64,000 bases of DNA from Halothiobacillus sp. (lineage in GTDB: Bacteria; Pseudomonadota; Gammaproteobacteria; Halothiobacillales; Halothiobacillaceae), in the NCBI GenBank assembly GCA_024635755.1, contig JAGXIF010000033.1, positions 1 to 64,000 on the forward strand, in the 5' to 3' direction. The notes beneath the pieces were generated by a model that was not told the origin of the DNA, did no database searches, and saw nothing but the letters and a program-made list of their open reading frames with translations. Shown here in pieces: positions 36,495 through 46,824 of the stretch; positions within the stretch are counted from its first letter, which is position 1; every line of letters begins with the position of its first letter. The translations under genes and the position numbers were made by a program.

Positions 36495-36529
36495 AAAGGC
36501 CGCGGCACCCAAGGGGTGTCGCGGCCTTT
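36495..36529. terminator. Bidirectional terminator between malQ and ppc
   Basis: AAAGGCCGCGGCACCC-aag-GGGTGTCGCGGCCTTT is a 16-bp stem with one G-T pair and A/T runs on both sides. It lies between convergent malQ and ppc and should stop both. Confidence 0.92.
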
Positions 36530-36561
36530 CTTGTATGAACCGACGGTGTTCGCCGACTGGG

Positions 36562-39378
36562 TCAGCCCGTGTTGCGCATCCCTGCGGCAATGGCGTTGAT
36601 GCTGCGCAGCAGTGGCGGCAGCCACTTCTCGCGTTCGGCCTCCGGCACGGACTCGTCCCGATGGCGGCCCAGCAGCGTGATTTGGATGTGGTTGAGAACG
36701 TCCAGGTACGGATTGCGACGCTTCATCGAGGTGCCGATGTACTCGTCGATCTCCACCAGCGTTTCGGTCTCGGCGACACGCAACAGTTCGTCGACGGTGT
36801 AGTCGTATTCCTGGCGGATCTTGCCGTAGACCTCCTGCGCCTGGTCCTGATCGGTCACCAGCCCGGCGTATTCGCGGGCGATGTTCATCTCGCCCTTGGT
36901 CAGCGACAGCTGGGTGTTGCGCAGCATGCTGTGGAAGAAGGGCCACTGCTCGAACAGCTCGTGCAGCAAGTGTTCGCGACCGGGGTTTTCCTCGCGCCAG
37001 CGCTTGAGCGCCGATCCGATGCCGAACCAGGCCGGCAGGGTATGACGCGACTGCGACCAGCCGAAGACCCACGGGATGGCGCGAACCGAGGCCTTGGACA
37101 AGTCGCCCTTCTTGCGTGACGCCGGACGCGACCCGATGTTGAGCAGGCCGAGTTCACGCACGGGCGTGGCCTCGTGGAAGTAGTGGAAGAAGAACGGCGT
37201 GTGGTCCGTCAGCTCGCGATAGGCTTCCTCGCCAAAGCGGGCCAGATCCGAGACCACCTGCTCGTATTCCTCGGGCACCGGCTCTTCCGGCAATACCTGG
37301 TGGCGCGAGGCCTTCATCAGGCCGGTGGCACCCATGGTCAGTTCGTAGATGGCCGTCTCGTTGTTGCTGTACTTCGAGGACAGCACTTCCCCCTGCTCGG
37401 TGAACTTGATCTGTCCCTCGACCGTGCCCTGGGGCAGCGACAGGATCGACTCGTGGGTCGGGCCGCCGCCACGGGCGACCGTGCCACCGCGGCCGTGGAA
37501 CAGGCGGCACTCGATGCCGTGCTCGCGTGTCAGCCGGATCACGCGCTTCTGCGCGTTGTACAGGTTCCAGACCGAGGCGAGTGAACCGCCGTCCTTGCAG
37601 GAGTCGGAATAACCCAGCATCACTTCCTGCAAGTCGCCCGCCGCACGCACCAGTGCCCGGTAGGTTTGGTTGTCGAACAGCGTCCCGAGGACATGCTCGA
37701 TGTGCTTGAGGTCCTCGATGGTCTCGAACAGCGGCGACACCTGGATGTCACTGAACCACTTGCCGGCCGCATCCTTACCCACCAGTCCGGTCAGCGAGGC
37801 GAGGTAGATCACCTCCATCACGTGACTGGCCGAGTGGGTCATCGAGATGACGTAGGTGCCGAAGCACTCGCGGCTGATGTGGTCGATCAGCTGGCGCTTG
37901 ACCTCCAGGACCTTGATCACCTCGCGCGACTTTTCGCTCAGGTTCGACAGGGCGTCGGCGCGGTGTTCGCCGGCACTGACCAATTCGCCCAGTACCCGGG
38001 TGCGGTCGTCCTCGGCCAGGTTGGCGTAATCGAGTTTCGGTGCCAGTTGTTCCAGCACCTCGGTGACCGTCTGGGTGTGCTCGGTGGATTCCTGACGAAT
38101 GTCGAGGCGGACCAGGTGCCAGCCGAAGGTTTCGGCCAGTCGGATCAGGTCCTTGAGTTCACCCTCGGCGAGCAGATCGTCGCCGATCCCGATCAGCGAG
38201 TCGCGCAGACGATAGAGGTCGTCGAGGAAGGCATCCTTGCTCTGGTAAGCGCGGGGATCGAGAGTGACCGGATTGCCTTCCAACTCGCCATGGATATAGG
38301 CGAGGTTGTAGTTCAGCCGTCGGCGAATGGCCTTGAGCTTGAGACGGTACGGCTCCTCGGGGAAAAACTCGCCGTTGTCTCGATCGGCTTGGCGCAGCTC
38401 GAGGGCCTCGGCGTCTTCGCGCAGGCGCAACTGCTTGCAATCGATCTCGGGGACCAATTGCAATGAATGGGTCAGGGTGCGCTTGAGCGCGTCGAGCCGG
38501 TCGAGGTACTCGTTGAGGATCGTCTCCGAGGCCAGGCAGACGGCCTGGATGGTGACGTCATGCGTGACGAACGGATTGCCGTCCCGATCCCCGCCGATCC
38601 AGGAACCGAACTTGAACAGGCTGGGCACCTTGACCGGGTTGTCCGGGTTTTCCTCGTTGTAGTTGAGTTTGATCGAGCGCTCGAGATAGCGATAGGCCTT
38701 CGGCACTGCCATGAAGATCGAGGTGCGGAAGTAGTACATGCCGAGCTTGATCTCGTCGTGGACTTCCGGGCGGGTGGTGCGGACCTCGTTGGTGCGCAGC
38801 AGGGCCAGGATGATCGACTTGACCTCGTCGAGAAGCCGCTCGCGTTCGACGCCGGTGGATTCCGGGCGATCGAGTTCGCCGCAGAGCAGGAAGATCCGGC
38901 GTTGCAGGTCCATCACCGTCCGGCGCTTGGCCTCGGTGGGATGAGCCGTGAACACCGGCATGTAGACGAGGCGATCGAGCAGCCCCTGGAGCTGCTCGGG
39001 GGTCATTCCCTGGCGCTGGAAACCACGAATGGTGTCGTAGAACGAGCCCCGCCACAGGCGCAGACCGCGACGGATCTGCCGGCGGCGAAACTGGTGGGAA
39101 TAATCTTCCTCGGCAATGTTGACCAGGTTGAAGTAGAGACCGTAGGCCCGGACGACCAAGTTGAGGCTCTCGGCATCGAGTGCCTGGATCTCGTCCATCA
39201 GTTCCTGGTAGAGGTCTTCGTCGTAGCTTTTGCGCAGGCGGATAAAGCCGCGGCGCAGGCTTTCCACGGTATCGAAGACCGATTCGCCCGCCTGTTCACG
39301 GAGCACTTCGCCGAGCAGGTTGCCAAATAGGCGGACCCGGGCGCGCAGTGCCTTGTCCTTATCATTGCTAATGGTCAT
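36562..39378 (-). CDS. ppc: Phosphoenolpyruvate carboxylase
   Basis: The 938-aa enzyme adds bicarbonate to PEP to give oxaloacetate, replenishing the TCA cycle. Signatures are VFTAHPTEAKRRTV (catalytic His, about residue 150), FGSWIGGDRDGNPFVT, FHGRGGTVARGGGP (about 600) and the C-terminal MRNTG that closes the active site. Length is slightly above E. coli Ppc. Its neighbours are the glucan block on one side and the pentose-phosphate genes on the other. Confidence 0.97.
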   Translation of the reverse strand: MTISNDKDKALRARVRLFGNLLGEVLREQAGESVFDTVESLRRGFIRLRKSYDEDLYQELMDEIQALDAESLNLVVRAYGLYFNLVNIAEEDYSHQFRRRQIRRGLRLWRGSFYDTIRGFQRQGMTPEQLQGLLDRLVYMPVFTAHPTEAKRRTVMDLQRRIFLLCGELDRPESTGVERERLLDEVKSIILALLRTNEVRTTRPEVHDEIKLGMYYFRTSIFMAVPKAYRYLERSIKLNYNEENPDNPVKVPSLFKFGSWIGGDRDGNPFVTHDVTIQAVCLASETILNEYLDRLDALKRTLTHSLQLVPEIDCKQLRLREDAEALELRQADRDNGEFFPEEPYRLKLKAIRRRLNYNLAYIHGELEGNPVTLDPRAYQSKDAFLDDLYRLRDSLIGIGDDLLAEGELKDLIRLAETFGWHLVRLDIRQESTEHTQTVTEVLEQLAPKLDYANLAEDDRTRVLGELVSAGEHRADALSNLSEKSREVIKVLEVKRQLIDHISRECFGTYVISMTHSASHVMEVIYLASLTGLVGKDAAGKWFSDIQVSPLFETIEDLKHIEHVLGTLFDNQTYRALVRAAGDLQEVMLGYSDSCKDGGSLASVWNLYNAQKRVIRLTREHGIECRLFHGRGGTVARGGGPTHESILSLPQGTVEGQIKFTEQGEVLSSKYSNNETAIYELTMGATGLMKASRHQVLPEEPVPEEYEQVVSDLARFGEEAYRELTDHTPFFFHYFHEATPVRELGLLNIGSRPASRKKGDLSKASVRAIPWVFGWSQSRHTLPAWFGIGSALKRWREENPGREHLLHELFEQWPFFHSMLRNTQLSLTKGEMNIAREYAGLVTDQDQAQEVYGKIRQEYDYTVDELLRVAETETLVEIDEYIGTSMKRRNPYLDVLNHIQITLLGRHRDESVPEAEREKWLPPLLRSINAIAAGMRNTG

Positions 39379-39735
39379 CGCGTATGAAATCTCGCGGCTG
39401 AATGAATGCAGCGCCGACCGGCAGGTTCGCCGGCCGACAAGTGCCTGTCCCGCCGGTGGCGACAGGCAAAAACACGGTCATTATATCGTTTTCTTCATGT
39501 TCTTGCCTTGCTTCTGCCCGGCAGCGGTCGACTTGCTGCCCGGTAAAGCCCCGGCATATCGCCCCGGGCATCGCATTGGGTGACACAAAAAGCACACAAC
39601 GATGATCTAATCTCCAAGAGGATCGTGATTTGCACGGCCGGGCGGCGGCGCATATACGCGGCAAGGGAGCAGGTCGCCTTGCCTAGCGCTGGGCGTCTCG
39701 ACCATCAACAGACATAAAAAATGGAACAACGGATT
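39379..39735. promoter_or_regulatory. Divergent region between ppc and gnd
   Basis: About 357 nt with no credible gene. It contains several hairpins: CCGGC-aggttc-GCCGG, TGCCTGTC...GACAGGCA and GGCAGC-ggtcgactt-GCTGCC. They lie in the leader or upstream region of ppc and the promoter side of gnd. No recognised operator or riboswitch is seen. Confidence 0.45.
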
Positions 39736-40668
<933 letters not shown>

Positions 40669-40714
40669 TCCGCTTTGGACGCTCTGACGACGGATCGATC
40701 AGGGAGGTCACCTG

Positions 40715-42232
40715 ATGCGCAAACCGACCCGTCGAGAGCCGCCGCGGGCCGTGACGATCGTGATTTTCGGCGCCACCGGCAACCTCGCCCGGGTCAAGTT
40801 GCTGCCGGCCCTTTACCAGCTCGAGTTCGCGGAACAACTCGCCAAGGAAACCCGGATCATCGGCTTTGGGCGTCGCGACTGGAGTGACGAGGAATGGCGC
40901 GAGGAAGTGCGCCAGCTCTGTCTGGCCGGTGACACTGGAGAAGAGGATTGCCCTCCGGAGGCGGCGATGGAGCGCCTGCTGGCGCGGTTGCATTGGCAGA
41001 ACGGTGACATCAACGAGGCAAGCTGTTTCGAGGACCTCGCCGACCAGCTGACGCACAGTCAGTATCCGGACTGCGTGTTGTTCTACTTTGCCGTCACACC
41101 CAAGGCATTCGGTGCCATCTGCCACCATCTGGGGGCCTGCGGGATGACGGACGAGTCGATCGGCTGCCGCCGGGTCGTGATCGAAAAGCCATTCGGTCAC
41201 GACCTGCAGAGTGCCCATGCGCTGGACGGCCTGTTGCACCAGCATTTCGAAGAACGCCAGATCTTCCGCATCGATCACTACCTGGGCAAGGGAACGGTGC
41301 AGAACATCATGGTGATGCGTTTTGCCAACCTTTTGCTCGAGCCGCTGTGGAACCGCAACTACATTGACCACGTGCAGATCTCCCACGCCGAGGAACTGGG
41401 CATCGAGGGGCGGGGCGAGTACTACGACTCCGCCGGTGCACTGCGGGACATGGTGCAGAGCCACCTGATGCAGATGCTCACCCTGGTCGCGATGGAGCCG
41501 CCCGCGTCCATGGATGCCGAGGCGGTGCGCGATGAGAAGGTCAAGGTGTTGCGTTGCGTACGGCCCATCTCGCCCCGCGGCGTGCATGCCCAGGCCTTTC
41601 GTGCGCAGTACGCCCGCGGTACCGTCCGGGGCGAAAATGAACGCAGTTACCTGGACGAGCCGGGCGTGCCGGAGAATTCGGTGACCGAGACGTACGCGGC
41701 ACTAAAGCTGTATATCGACAACTGGCGCTGGCGCGGCGTGCCGTTCTATCTGCGCACCGGCAAGCGCATGGCGCAGAGCTATTCGCAGATATCGATCCGT
41801 TTCCGCGAGCCGCCGCAGCAGCTCTTTCGCGAGACCCAGATCGATAACACCGCGCCCAACTGGCTGCTGATCGGCATCCAGCCCGAAGAGAACTTCCGTT
41901 TTGAGATCCAGATCAAGGCCGAGGGCTTGGAGATGCGTACCCGCACGGTGCAGATGGACGCGACCTACACCGCACCCCAGCCGGCCAATCTCGATGCCTA
42001 CGCCACCCTGCTCTTGGACGCCATCAACGGCGATCAGACGCTCTTCCTTCGGTATGATGAGGTGTCCTGGGCCTGGCAGGTGGTCGATCCCATCCTGCGG
42101 AACTGGGCGGTGGAGCAGGATTACATTCCCACCTATCCCGCGGGCACCTGGGGGCCGCCGGAGGCGGATCGCCTCTTCGACGACGATGCCCACCGCTGGC
42201 GAAACAACCTCAAGATTCCCGGAGAGGATTGA
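40715..42232 (+). CDS. zwf: Glucose-6-phosphate 1-dehydrogenase
   Basis: The 505-aa enzyme oxidises glucose-6-phosphate to 6-phosphogluconolactone with NADP. The coenzyme motif is [18 protein letters not shown]; the usual GATGDL Asp is Asn here, a mild deviation. The active site is [22 protein letters not shown] clear AGGGAGG precedes the ATG. It lies 46 nt after gnd and overlaps the pgi start region. A lactonase (pgl) gene is not in this cluster. Confidence 0.95.
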   Translation: MRKPTRREPPRAVTIVIFGATGNLARVKLLPALYQLEFAEQLAKETRIIGFGRRDWSDEEWREEVRQLCLAGDTGEEDCPPEAAMERLLARLHWQNGDINEASCFEDLADQLTHSQYPDCVLFYFAVTPKAFGAICHHLGACGMTDESIGCRRVVIEKPFGHDLQSAHALDGLLHQHFEERQIFRIDHYLGKGTVQNIMVMRFANLLLEPLWNRNYIDHVQISHAEELGIEGRGEYYDSAGALRDMVQSHLMQMLTLVAMEPPASMDAEAVRDEKVKVLRCVRPISPRGVHAQAFRAQYARGTVRGENERSYLDEPGVPENSVTETYAALKLYIDNWRWRGVPFYLRTGKRMAQSYSQISIRFREPPQQLFRETQIDNTAPNWLLIGIQPEENFRFEIQIKAEGLEMRTRTVQMDATYTAPQPANLDAYATLLLDAINGDQTLFLRYDEVSWAWQVVDPILRNWAVEQDYIPTYPAGTWGPPEADRLFDDDAHRWRNNLKIPGED

Positions 42233-43908
42233 TGCAGTACGAACGATATGTCGGCAGGATGAGCCCGGTCTGGCAGATACTTGAAGTCAAGGCCGCCGAG
42301 CACATGCGCCGGCACCCGAGTGACTGGTTCGATGCGGACCCCGGCCGTGCCGAGCGTCTGAGCGGCCATGTCGCTGGCATGTCCGTGGACTACTCCAAAC
42401 AACGTCTCAACGATGACGTCATCGATGCCCTGCTGGCATTGGCCGATGAGCGGGGCGTACTCAACCAGCGCGATGCCATGTTTGCCGGGGAGCACATCAA
42501 CGGCAGCGAGGACCGGGCCGTGCTGCATGTCGCCCTGCGCAACCGCTCCAATCGTCCCATCCTCCTCGATGGCGAGGATGTCATGCCGGAGGTCAATGCC
42601 GTCCTCGCCCACATGGAAGAGTTCGTCACGGCGGTGCATTCCGGGGAGTGGCGCGGATATGCGGGCGACCCGATCACCGATGTGGTCAACATCGGGGTGG
42701 GCGGCTCTGATCTGGGTACCCGCATGGTCTGCCGGGCGTTGGGGTCGTATGCCGATCGCGGCATTCGGGCACATTTCGTCTCGAACATCGCCCCCAGTGA
42801 CCTGGCCTCGAAACTGGTCACGCTCGATCCGCGGACCACGCTCTTCGTCGTCTCCTCGAAGAGCTTCAGCACCCAAGAAACCCTGGCCAACGCCCGGTCG
42901 GCGCGAGAATGGTTCCTAGAGAGCGCCCCTGACGAGGCCGCGATCGCCAAGCATTTCGTTGCCGTGTCCACCAATACCGAGAAGGTGCGCGGGTTCGGCA
43001 TCGATCCCAAGAACATGTTCCCCATCTGGGACTGGGTCGGCGGGCGCTACTCGCTGTGGTCGGCGATCGGTCTGCCGATTGCACTGAACCTGGGGATGGA
43101 CCGCTTTTACCGCCTGCTGGACGGGGCCCACGCGCTGGATGAGCAGTTCCGGACCACCAATGGTCGCGACAACCTGCCGTTGATCCTGGGGCTGATCGAC
43201 GTGTGGAACGCTGACTTCCTCGGCTCGGACTCGCTGGCGGTCTTCCCTTACGGCACCCGTCTGGGTTTTCTGCCGGCTCACCTGCAACAGGTGATGATGG
43301 AGTCCAACGGCAAGCGTGTCCGGGTGGACGGCCATCCGGTCGATTCACACACCAGCGCGGTGCTCTGGGGCGGCCTGGGGACCAACGGTCAGCATGCCTT
43401 CTACCAGCTGCTGCACCAGGGCACCCGCCTGATCCCTTCCGATTTCATCTCTGCGATTCGCACGCATTCGCCCATTGGCAACCAGCAGCGGCAACTGCTT
43501 TCCAACTTCATCGCGCAGAGCCGCGCCCTGATGGTCGGGCGCGGTCTCGAGGACATCGAGGCACAGATGCGCTCCGAGGGCGCCGACGAGGAAACGGTGC
43601 ATTCGATCGCGCCGCACCGCGTCTGCCCGGGCGGACAGCCCTCCACGACCATTCTCTTTCCCCAGATGACCCCGGAGGCGGTGGGGGCGCTACTCGCGTT
43701 GTACGAACACCGCGTGTTTGTCGCCGGCGCCGTCTGGCAAATCGACTCGTTCGACCAGTGGGGCGTGGAATTGGGCAAGCAGATGGCCAACGAAGTGGAG
43801 CCACACATCGGCGAGTCGGGCAGCGAGGCCCCGTTTGATGGCTCGACCCGGTGGTTGCTCGATCAGATCGGACATTACTGGTCATCCGACCAGGATGGGC
43901 GCCAGTGA
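42232..43908 (+). CDS. pgi: Glucose-6-phosphate isomerase
   Basis: The 558-aa enzyme interconverts glucose-6-P and fructose-6-P. Signatures are VNIGVGGSDLGTRMV, VVSSKSFSTQETL and the C-terminal FDQWGVELGKQMA. I chose the ATG at 42232, which overlaps the zwf stop by one base and follows GGAGAGG; the ORF track begins one codon earlier at TTG. It ends the gnd-zwf-pgi operon and links glycogen-derived hexose phosphates to the oxidative pentose pathway. Confidence 0.96.
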   Translation: MQYERYVGRMSPVWQILEVKAAEHMRRHPSDWFDADPGRAERLSGHVAGMSVDYSKQRLNDDVIDALLALADERGVLNQRDAMFAGEHINGSEDRAVLHVALRNRSNRPILLDGEDVMPEVNAVLAHMEEFVTAVHSGEWRGYAGDPITDVVNIGVGGSDLGTRMVCRALGSYADRGIRAHFVSNIAPSDLASKLVTLDPRTTLFVVSSKSFSTQETLANARSAREWFLESAPDEAAIAKHFVAVSTNTEKVRGFGIDPKNMFPIWDWVGGRYSLWSAIGLPIALNLGMDRFYRLLDGAHALDEQFRTTNGRDNLPLILGLIDVWNADFLGSDSLAVFPYGTRLGFLPAHLQQVMMESNGKRVRVDGHPVDSHTSAVLWGGLGTNGQHAFYQLLHQGTRLIPSDFISAIRTHSPIGNQQRQLLSNFIAQSRALMVGRGLEDIEAQMRSEGADEETVHSIAPHRVCPGGQPSTTILFPQMTPEAVGALLALYEHRVFVAGAVWQIDSFDQWGVELGKQMANEVEPHIGESGSEAPFDGSTRWLLDQIGHYWSSDQDGRQ

Positions 43909-43965
43909 GATAGAATCCGCGCCTGGTTTCTTAGGGCCGTGCGGCACACGGCAGAGGTGTGGGTT

Positions 43966-44649
43966 GTGAATATTCTGTACCTGGACTCATCGACCGAGGC
44001 GTGTACCGCGGGGGTAGCGGCCGGTGATCAGGTGGTCACCGATTTCGAGATTGCCCCGCGGGGGCACGCCGAGAAGCTGATGCCGATGGCCGAAGGGTTG
44101 TTGGCTGTTGCGGGGTTGTCGTTTGCCGAACTCGACCTGATCGGATTCGGACGAGGGCCCGGCTCATTCACCGGTGTGCGGATTGCCACCGCAATGGCGC
44201 AGGGCGTGGCGATCGCCCGAGACCTGCCCATGCTGCCCGTCTCCTCTCTTGAATGCTTGGCCGAAGGGGCCTGGCGTCGTTATCGCTCGACCGGTGGACG
44301 GGGACCGGTGGGAATTCGTGCGGCGATCGACGCACGCATGGGCGAGATTTATCGAGCTAGCTATCTTGTCGACCAGACCGGGGCGTGGCGTGAAGTCTTG
44401 CCGGAAGCGGTCACGCCACCCACTTTTCCGCCGGGGCGTGGTGACCCGTTGATCGCTACCGGCAGTGGCTTTGGCCGTTACCCGGCATTGGTCGAGGAAC
44501 CCGCACTCGTCCTCGCCGAGCCCGAGGCCTTGCCGCATGCACTGGACGCCTTGTCCCTCATGGCGCGAAGTGGAAACGACGAATGGATTGCGCCGGATCG
44601 TGCCGTCCCCCAGTATTTGCGCGACAACGTCGCCGGTCCGGCGCGTTGA
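43966..44649 (+). CDS. tsaB: tRNA threonylcarbamoyladenosine biosynthesis protein TsaB
   Basis: The 228-aa ASKHA-fold protein begins with NILYLDSSTEACTAGV and contains FGRGPGSFTGVRIA, both typical of TsaB. It is a partner of TsaD and TsaE in making t6A at position 37 of ANN-decoding tRNAs. I chose the GTG at 43966: GAGGTG lies 7 nt upstream and the family N-terminus begins there; the ORF-track start adds nine unrelated residues. The metal-binding histidines of TsaD are absent, as expected for TsaB. Confidence 0.92.
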   Translation: MNILYLDSSTEACTAGVAAGDQVVTDFEIAPRGHAEKLMPMAEGLLAVAGLSFAELDLIGFGRGPGSFTGVRIATAMAQGVAIARDLPMLPVSSLECLAEGAWRRYRSTGGRGPVGIRAAIDARMGEIYRASYLVDQTGAWREVLPEAVTPPTFPPGRGDPLIATGSGFGRYPALVEEPALVLAEPEALPHALDALSLMARSGNDEWIAPDRAVPQYLRDNVAGPAR

Positions 44650-44684
44650 GAAAGATTGATCGGGGCGATCCTCGGCTACCATCA

Positions 44685-44713
44685 AAGACAGCCCCCGATT
44701 CGAGGGCTGTCTT
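44685..44713. terminator. Hairpin downstream of tsaB
   Basis: AAGACAGCCC-ccgattcga-GGGCTGTCTT is a 10-bp stem between convergent tsaB and the small secreted-protein gene. On the plus strand G residues follow in place of Ts; on the minus strand a short TTTGAT follows. It is probably a weak bidirectional terminator. Confidence 0.5.
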
Positions 44714-44745
44714 GGGGGGGATGATGCGGGTCGTGGCGCAGCAGC

Positions 44746-45186
44746 TTACTGCACGTTGCCGCAGCCTACGATGCTGCTGCCGTCATAAATGGCGACAGAA
44801 TACGGATCGCCCATCAATGCCTCGACGGTAAGTTCGATGGTAGAGGTGGACTTGCCATCCTCGAGTGCATTGAGCTCGAATGCAGGGTTCTCGTTGAACA
44901 CCAGCATATCCGGCGCTTCTTCACCGTCATCGGCGTAGCGGCATATACCCTCATGCAATCCAGCAGACATGCCGTTGGCATTGCTGGCTTCCAGCTTGAC
45001 CGTCATCTGGTCGTTGTCGCCGGGTATAAAGACGACATTCCCGGACACCTTGGAGTTGCCCTCTGCATCGATCGTCGCCTGATACTGCTCGTAGGTCTCC
45101 TGGGAGGCGGCCATGGCGGCCATGGCGGGCACGGTCATGCCGGCACTCAGGCCGGCAATCATGCTGGCGAGTAGAACCTTTTTCAT
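44746..45186 (-). CDS. Small secreted protein with SOD-like/CHRD-like C-terminal pattern
   Basis: The 146-aa protein (ATG at 45186 after AAGGAGAACGC) has a clear Sec signal peptide, MKKVLLASMIAGLSAG...AMA, cleaved near residue 24. The mature part is acidic and beta-rich. The pattern AGLHEGICRY ... FELNALEDGKSTSTIELTVEALMGDPYSVAIYDG ... VGCGNVQ resembles Cu,Zn-superoxide-dismutase-like or CHRD-like domains. The two cysteines (GIC, GCG) could form the conserved disulfide. Most metal-binding histidines are missing, so catalysis is unlikely. It would act in the periplasm or outside. The family placement is tentative. Confidence 0.75.
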   Translation of the reverse strand: MKKVLLASMIAGLSAGMTVPAMAAMAASQETYEQYQATIDAEGNSKVSGNVVFIPGDNDQMTVKLEASNANGMSAGLHEGICRYADDGEEAPDMLVFNENPAFELNALEDGKSTSTIELTVEALMGDPYSVAIYDGSSIVGCGNVQ

Positions 45187-45371
45187 GCGTTCTCCTTGAC
45201 TGTGCTTGCTTGGATTGAACCGAATGATCGAACACGTGCCGGCCGGGCTTTCGGCCACGACCCGCCTGCCAATGAGCTTAGGACAGTTCGACCGCATTGC
45301 AACCAGCGCTTGATGGGACCGTGATAGCCTGCCCCGGCTGAAGCAAACGGATCATGGAGATAGCAGCCGCG

Positions 45372-45752
45372 ATGAAACTCTACCTGTTGATCGGTCTGGC
45401 CGGCGGCCTCGGAGCCATGGCGCGATACGGTCTCACGGCCGCCTTGATGCAGGTCGGTGGTCGAGGCTTTCCGTGGGGCACCTTCAGCGTGAACGTGATC
45501 GGTTCGGGGCTGATGGGGTTTCTCGGCGTGTGGCTGATGACCCGCTGGCAAGTCCCGATGGAGATTCGCCTTGCCATCCTGACCGGTTTTCTGGGCGCCT
45601 TCACCACCATGTCGGCGTTTTCCATCGACACATTGAGCCTGATGCAGCGACAGAACTGGTGGCTGGCCGGGTTCTATGCGCTGGGCACGGTCGCGATCTG
45701 CCTGTTGGCCGCGCGCGGCGGGATGCTGTTCGCGGAGCGGCTGTCGTCGTGA
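45372..45752 (+). CDS. crcB: Fluoride channel/exporter CrcB (Fluc)
   Basis: The protein is about 126 aa with four transmembrane helices. The family motifs are GGLGAMARY, GTFSVNVIGSGLMGFL and the pore signature GFLGAFTTMSAFSIDT. Fluc forms a dual-topology dimer that expels fluoride. The start is uncertain: ATG 45372 puts the first helix at the N-terminus, while ATG 45354 adds six residues; neither has a strong ribosome-binding site. I see no fluoride riboswitch upstream. The stop codon overlaps the queG start. Confidence 0.9.
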   Translation: MKLYLLIGLAGGLGAMARYGLTAALMQVGGRGFPWGTFSVNVIGSGLMGFLGVWLMTRWQVPMEIRLAILTGFLGAFTTMSAFSIDTLSLMQRQNWWLAGFYALGTVAICLLAARGGMLFAERLSS

Positions 45753-46819
45753 CGCGGGATCCGTTGGCGCTCAAGGGATCCATCCGGGAATGGGCCCAGG
45801 AGTTGGGCTTTACCGATCTGCGTGTCTGCGACACCAACTTGTCCGCGTACGAGTCGGGATTCCTCCGCTGGCTGGAGGCGGGGCACCATGGCTCGATGGA
45901 ATTCATGCAACGCCACGGTCTGTTGCGCTTTCGTCCCGAGGAACTGGTGCAAGGCACCCGGCGGGTGCTGATGGTCTCGCGGGATTACCTGCCGCCCGAG
46001 ACCCGTGGGCCCACCGAGGTGCTGGGCGAGCCGGAGCTCGGTTACGTCAGCCGTTACTCGCTCGGCCGGGATTATCACAAGCTGGTGCGCAAGCGCCTGC
46101 AGCAACTCGCCCAGCGCATCTCCGAGGAGGTCGGCCCGTTCACCTACCGGGCCTTCTGCGACTCCGCGCCGGTCTACGAGACGGGGCTGGCCGAACGGGC
46201 CGGGCTGGGCTGGAAGGGCAAGCACTCTTTGATACTCAGTCGCAGTGGTGGCTCGTGGTTCTTCCTGGGTGCCTTGTTCATCGACATCGACCTGCCGGTG
46301 GATGAGCCGGTGTCGGCGCACTGCGGCAGTTGCACCGCCTGCATCGATGTCTGTCCCACCGGGGCGATCATCGCCGATGGCGTGGTGGATGCCCGCCGTT
46401 GCATTTCCTACCTCACCATCGAGGCGGATGAAGACATCCCCGAGCCTTTGCGCCCGATGATGGGAAACCGCATTTACGGCTGCGATGATTGCCAGCTGGT
46501 CTGCCCCTGGAACCGCTTCGCGCGCAAGACCGGTGATGCGGATTTCCATGCCCGCCACGGGCTGGACGCCCCCGACCTGATCACCCTGTTCGAGTGGGAT
46601 GAGCCTACCTTCTTGAAACGCACTGAAGGCTCGGCGATCCGGCGGATCGGCTGGCGCCGTTGGCGGCGCAATGTGGCGGTGGCCATCGGCAATATGCCGC
46701 CCGAGCATGCGCAATCCGGTCGGGCGCTGAAAGCCCTCAGGCAGGGGCGTGGTCAGGCAGGAGAGCAGGTCGACCGGCACATAGACTGGGCAATCGCCCG
46801 CCTCGAGCGGCAGGTATAG
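45749..46819 (+). CDS. queG: Epoxyqueuosine reductase
   Basis: The 356-aa cobalamin- and Fe-S-dependent enzyme performs the last step of queuosine synthesis in tRNA. Two 4Fe-4S clusters are evident: CGSCTACIDVCPTGAI (about residues 191-206) and YGCDDCQLVCPWNRFA (about 242-257). The N-terminal reductase domain includes MEFMQRH and SRYSLGRDYHK. I chose the GTG at 45749, overlapping the crcB stop (GTGA); the ORF-track start lies far inside crcB. It converges with the HDOD gene, 5 nt apart. Confidence 0.94.
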   Translation: MTRDPLALKGSIREWAQELGFTDLRVCDTNLSAYESGFLRWLEAGHHGSMEFMQRHGLLRFRPEELVQGTRRVLMVSRDYLPPETRGPTEVLGEPELGYVSRYSLGRDYHKLVRKRLQQLAQRISEEVGPFTYRAFCDSAPVYETGLAERAGLGWKGKHSLILSRSGGSWFFLGALFIDIDLPVDEPVSAHCGSCTACIDVCPTGAIIADGVVDARRCISYLTIEADEDIPEPLRPMMGNRIYGCDDCQLVCPWNRFARKTGDADFHARHGLDAPDLITLFEWDEPTFLKRTEGSAIRRIGWRRWRRNVAVAIGNMPPEHAQSGRALKALRQGRGQAGEQVDRHIDWAIARLERQV

Positions 46820-46824
46820 GGCGG

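Noticed and set aside
45187-45371. Fluoride riboswitch upstream of crcB
   Set aside because: I looked for the conserved crcB-motif core and pseudoknot segments and did not find them.
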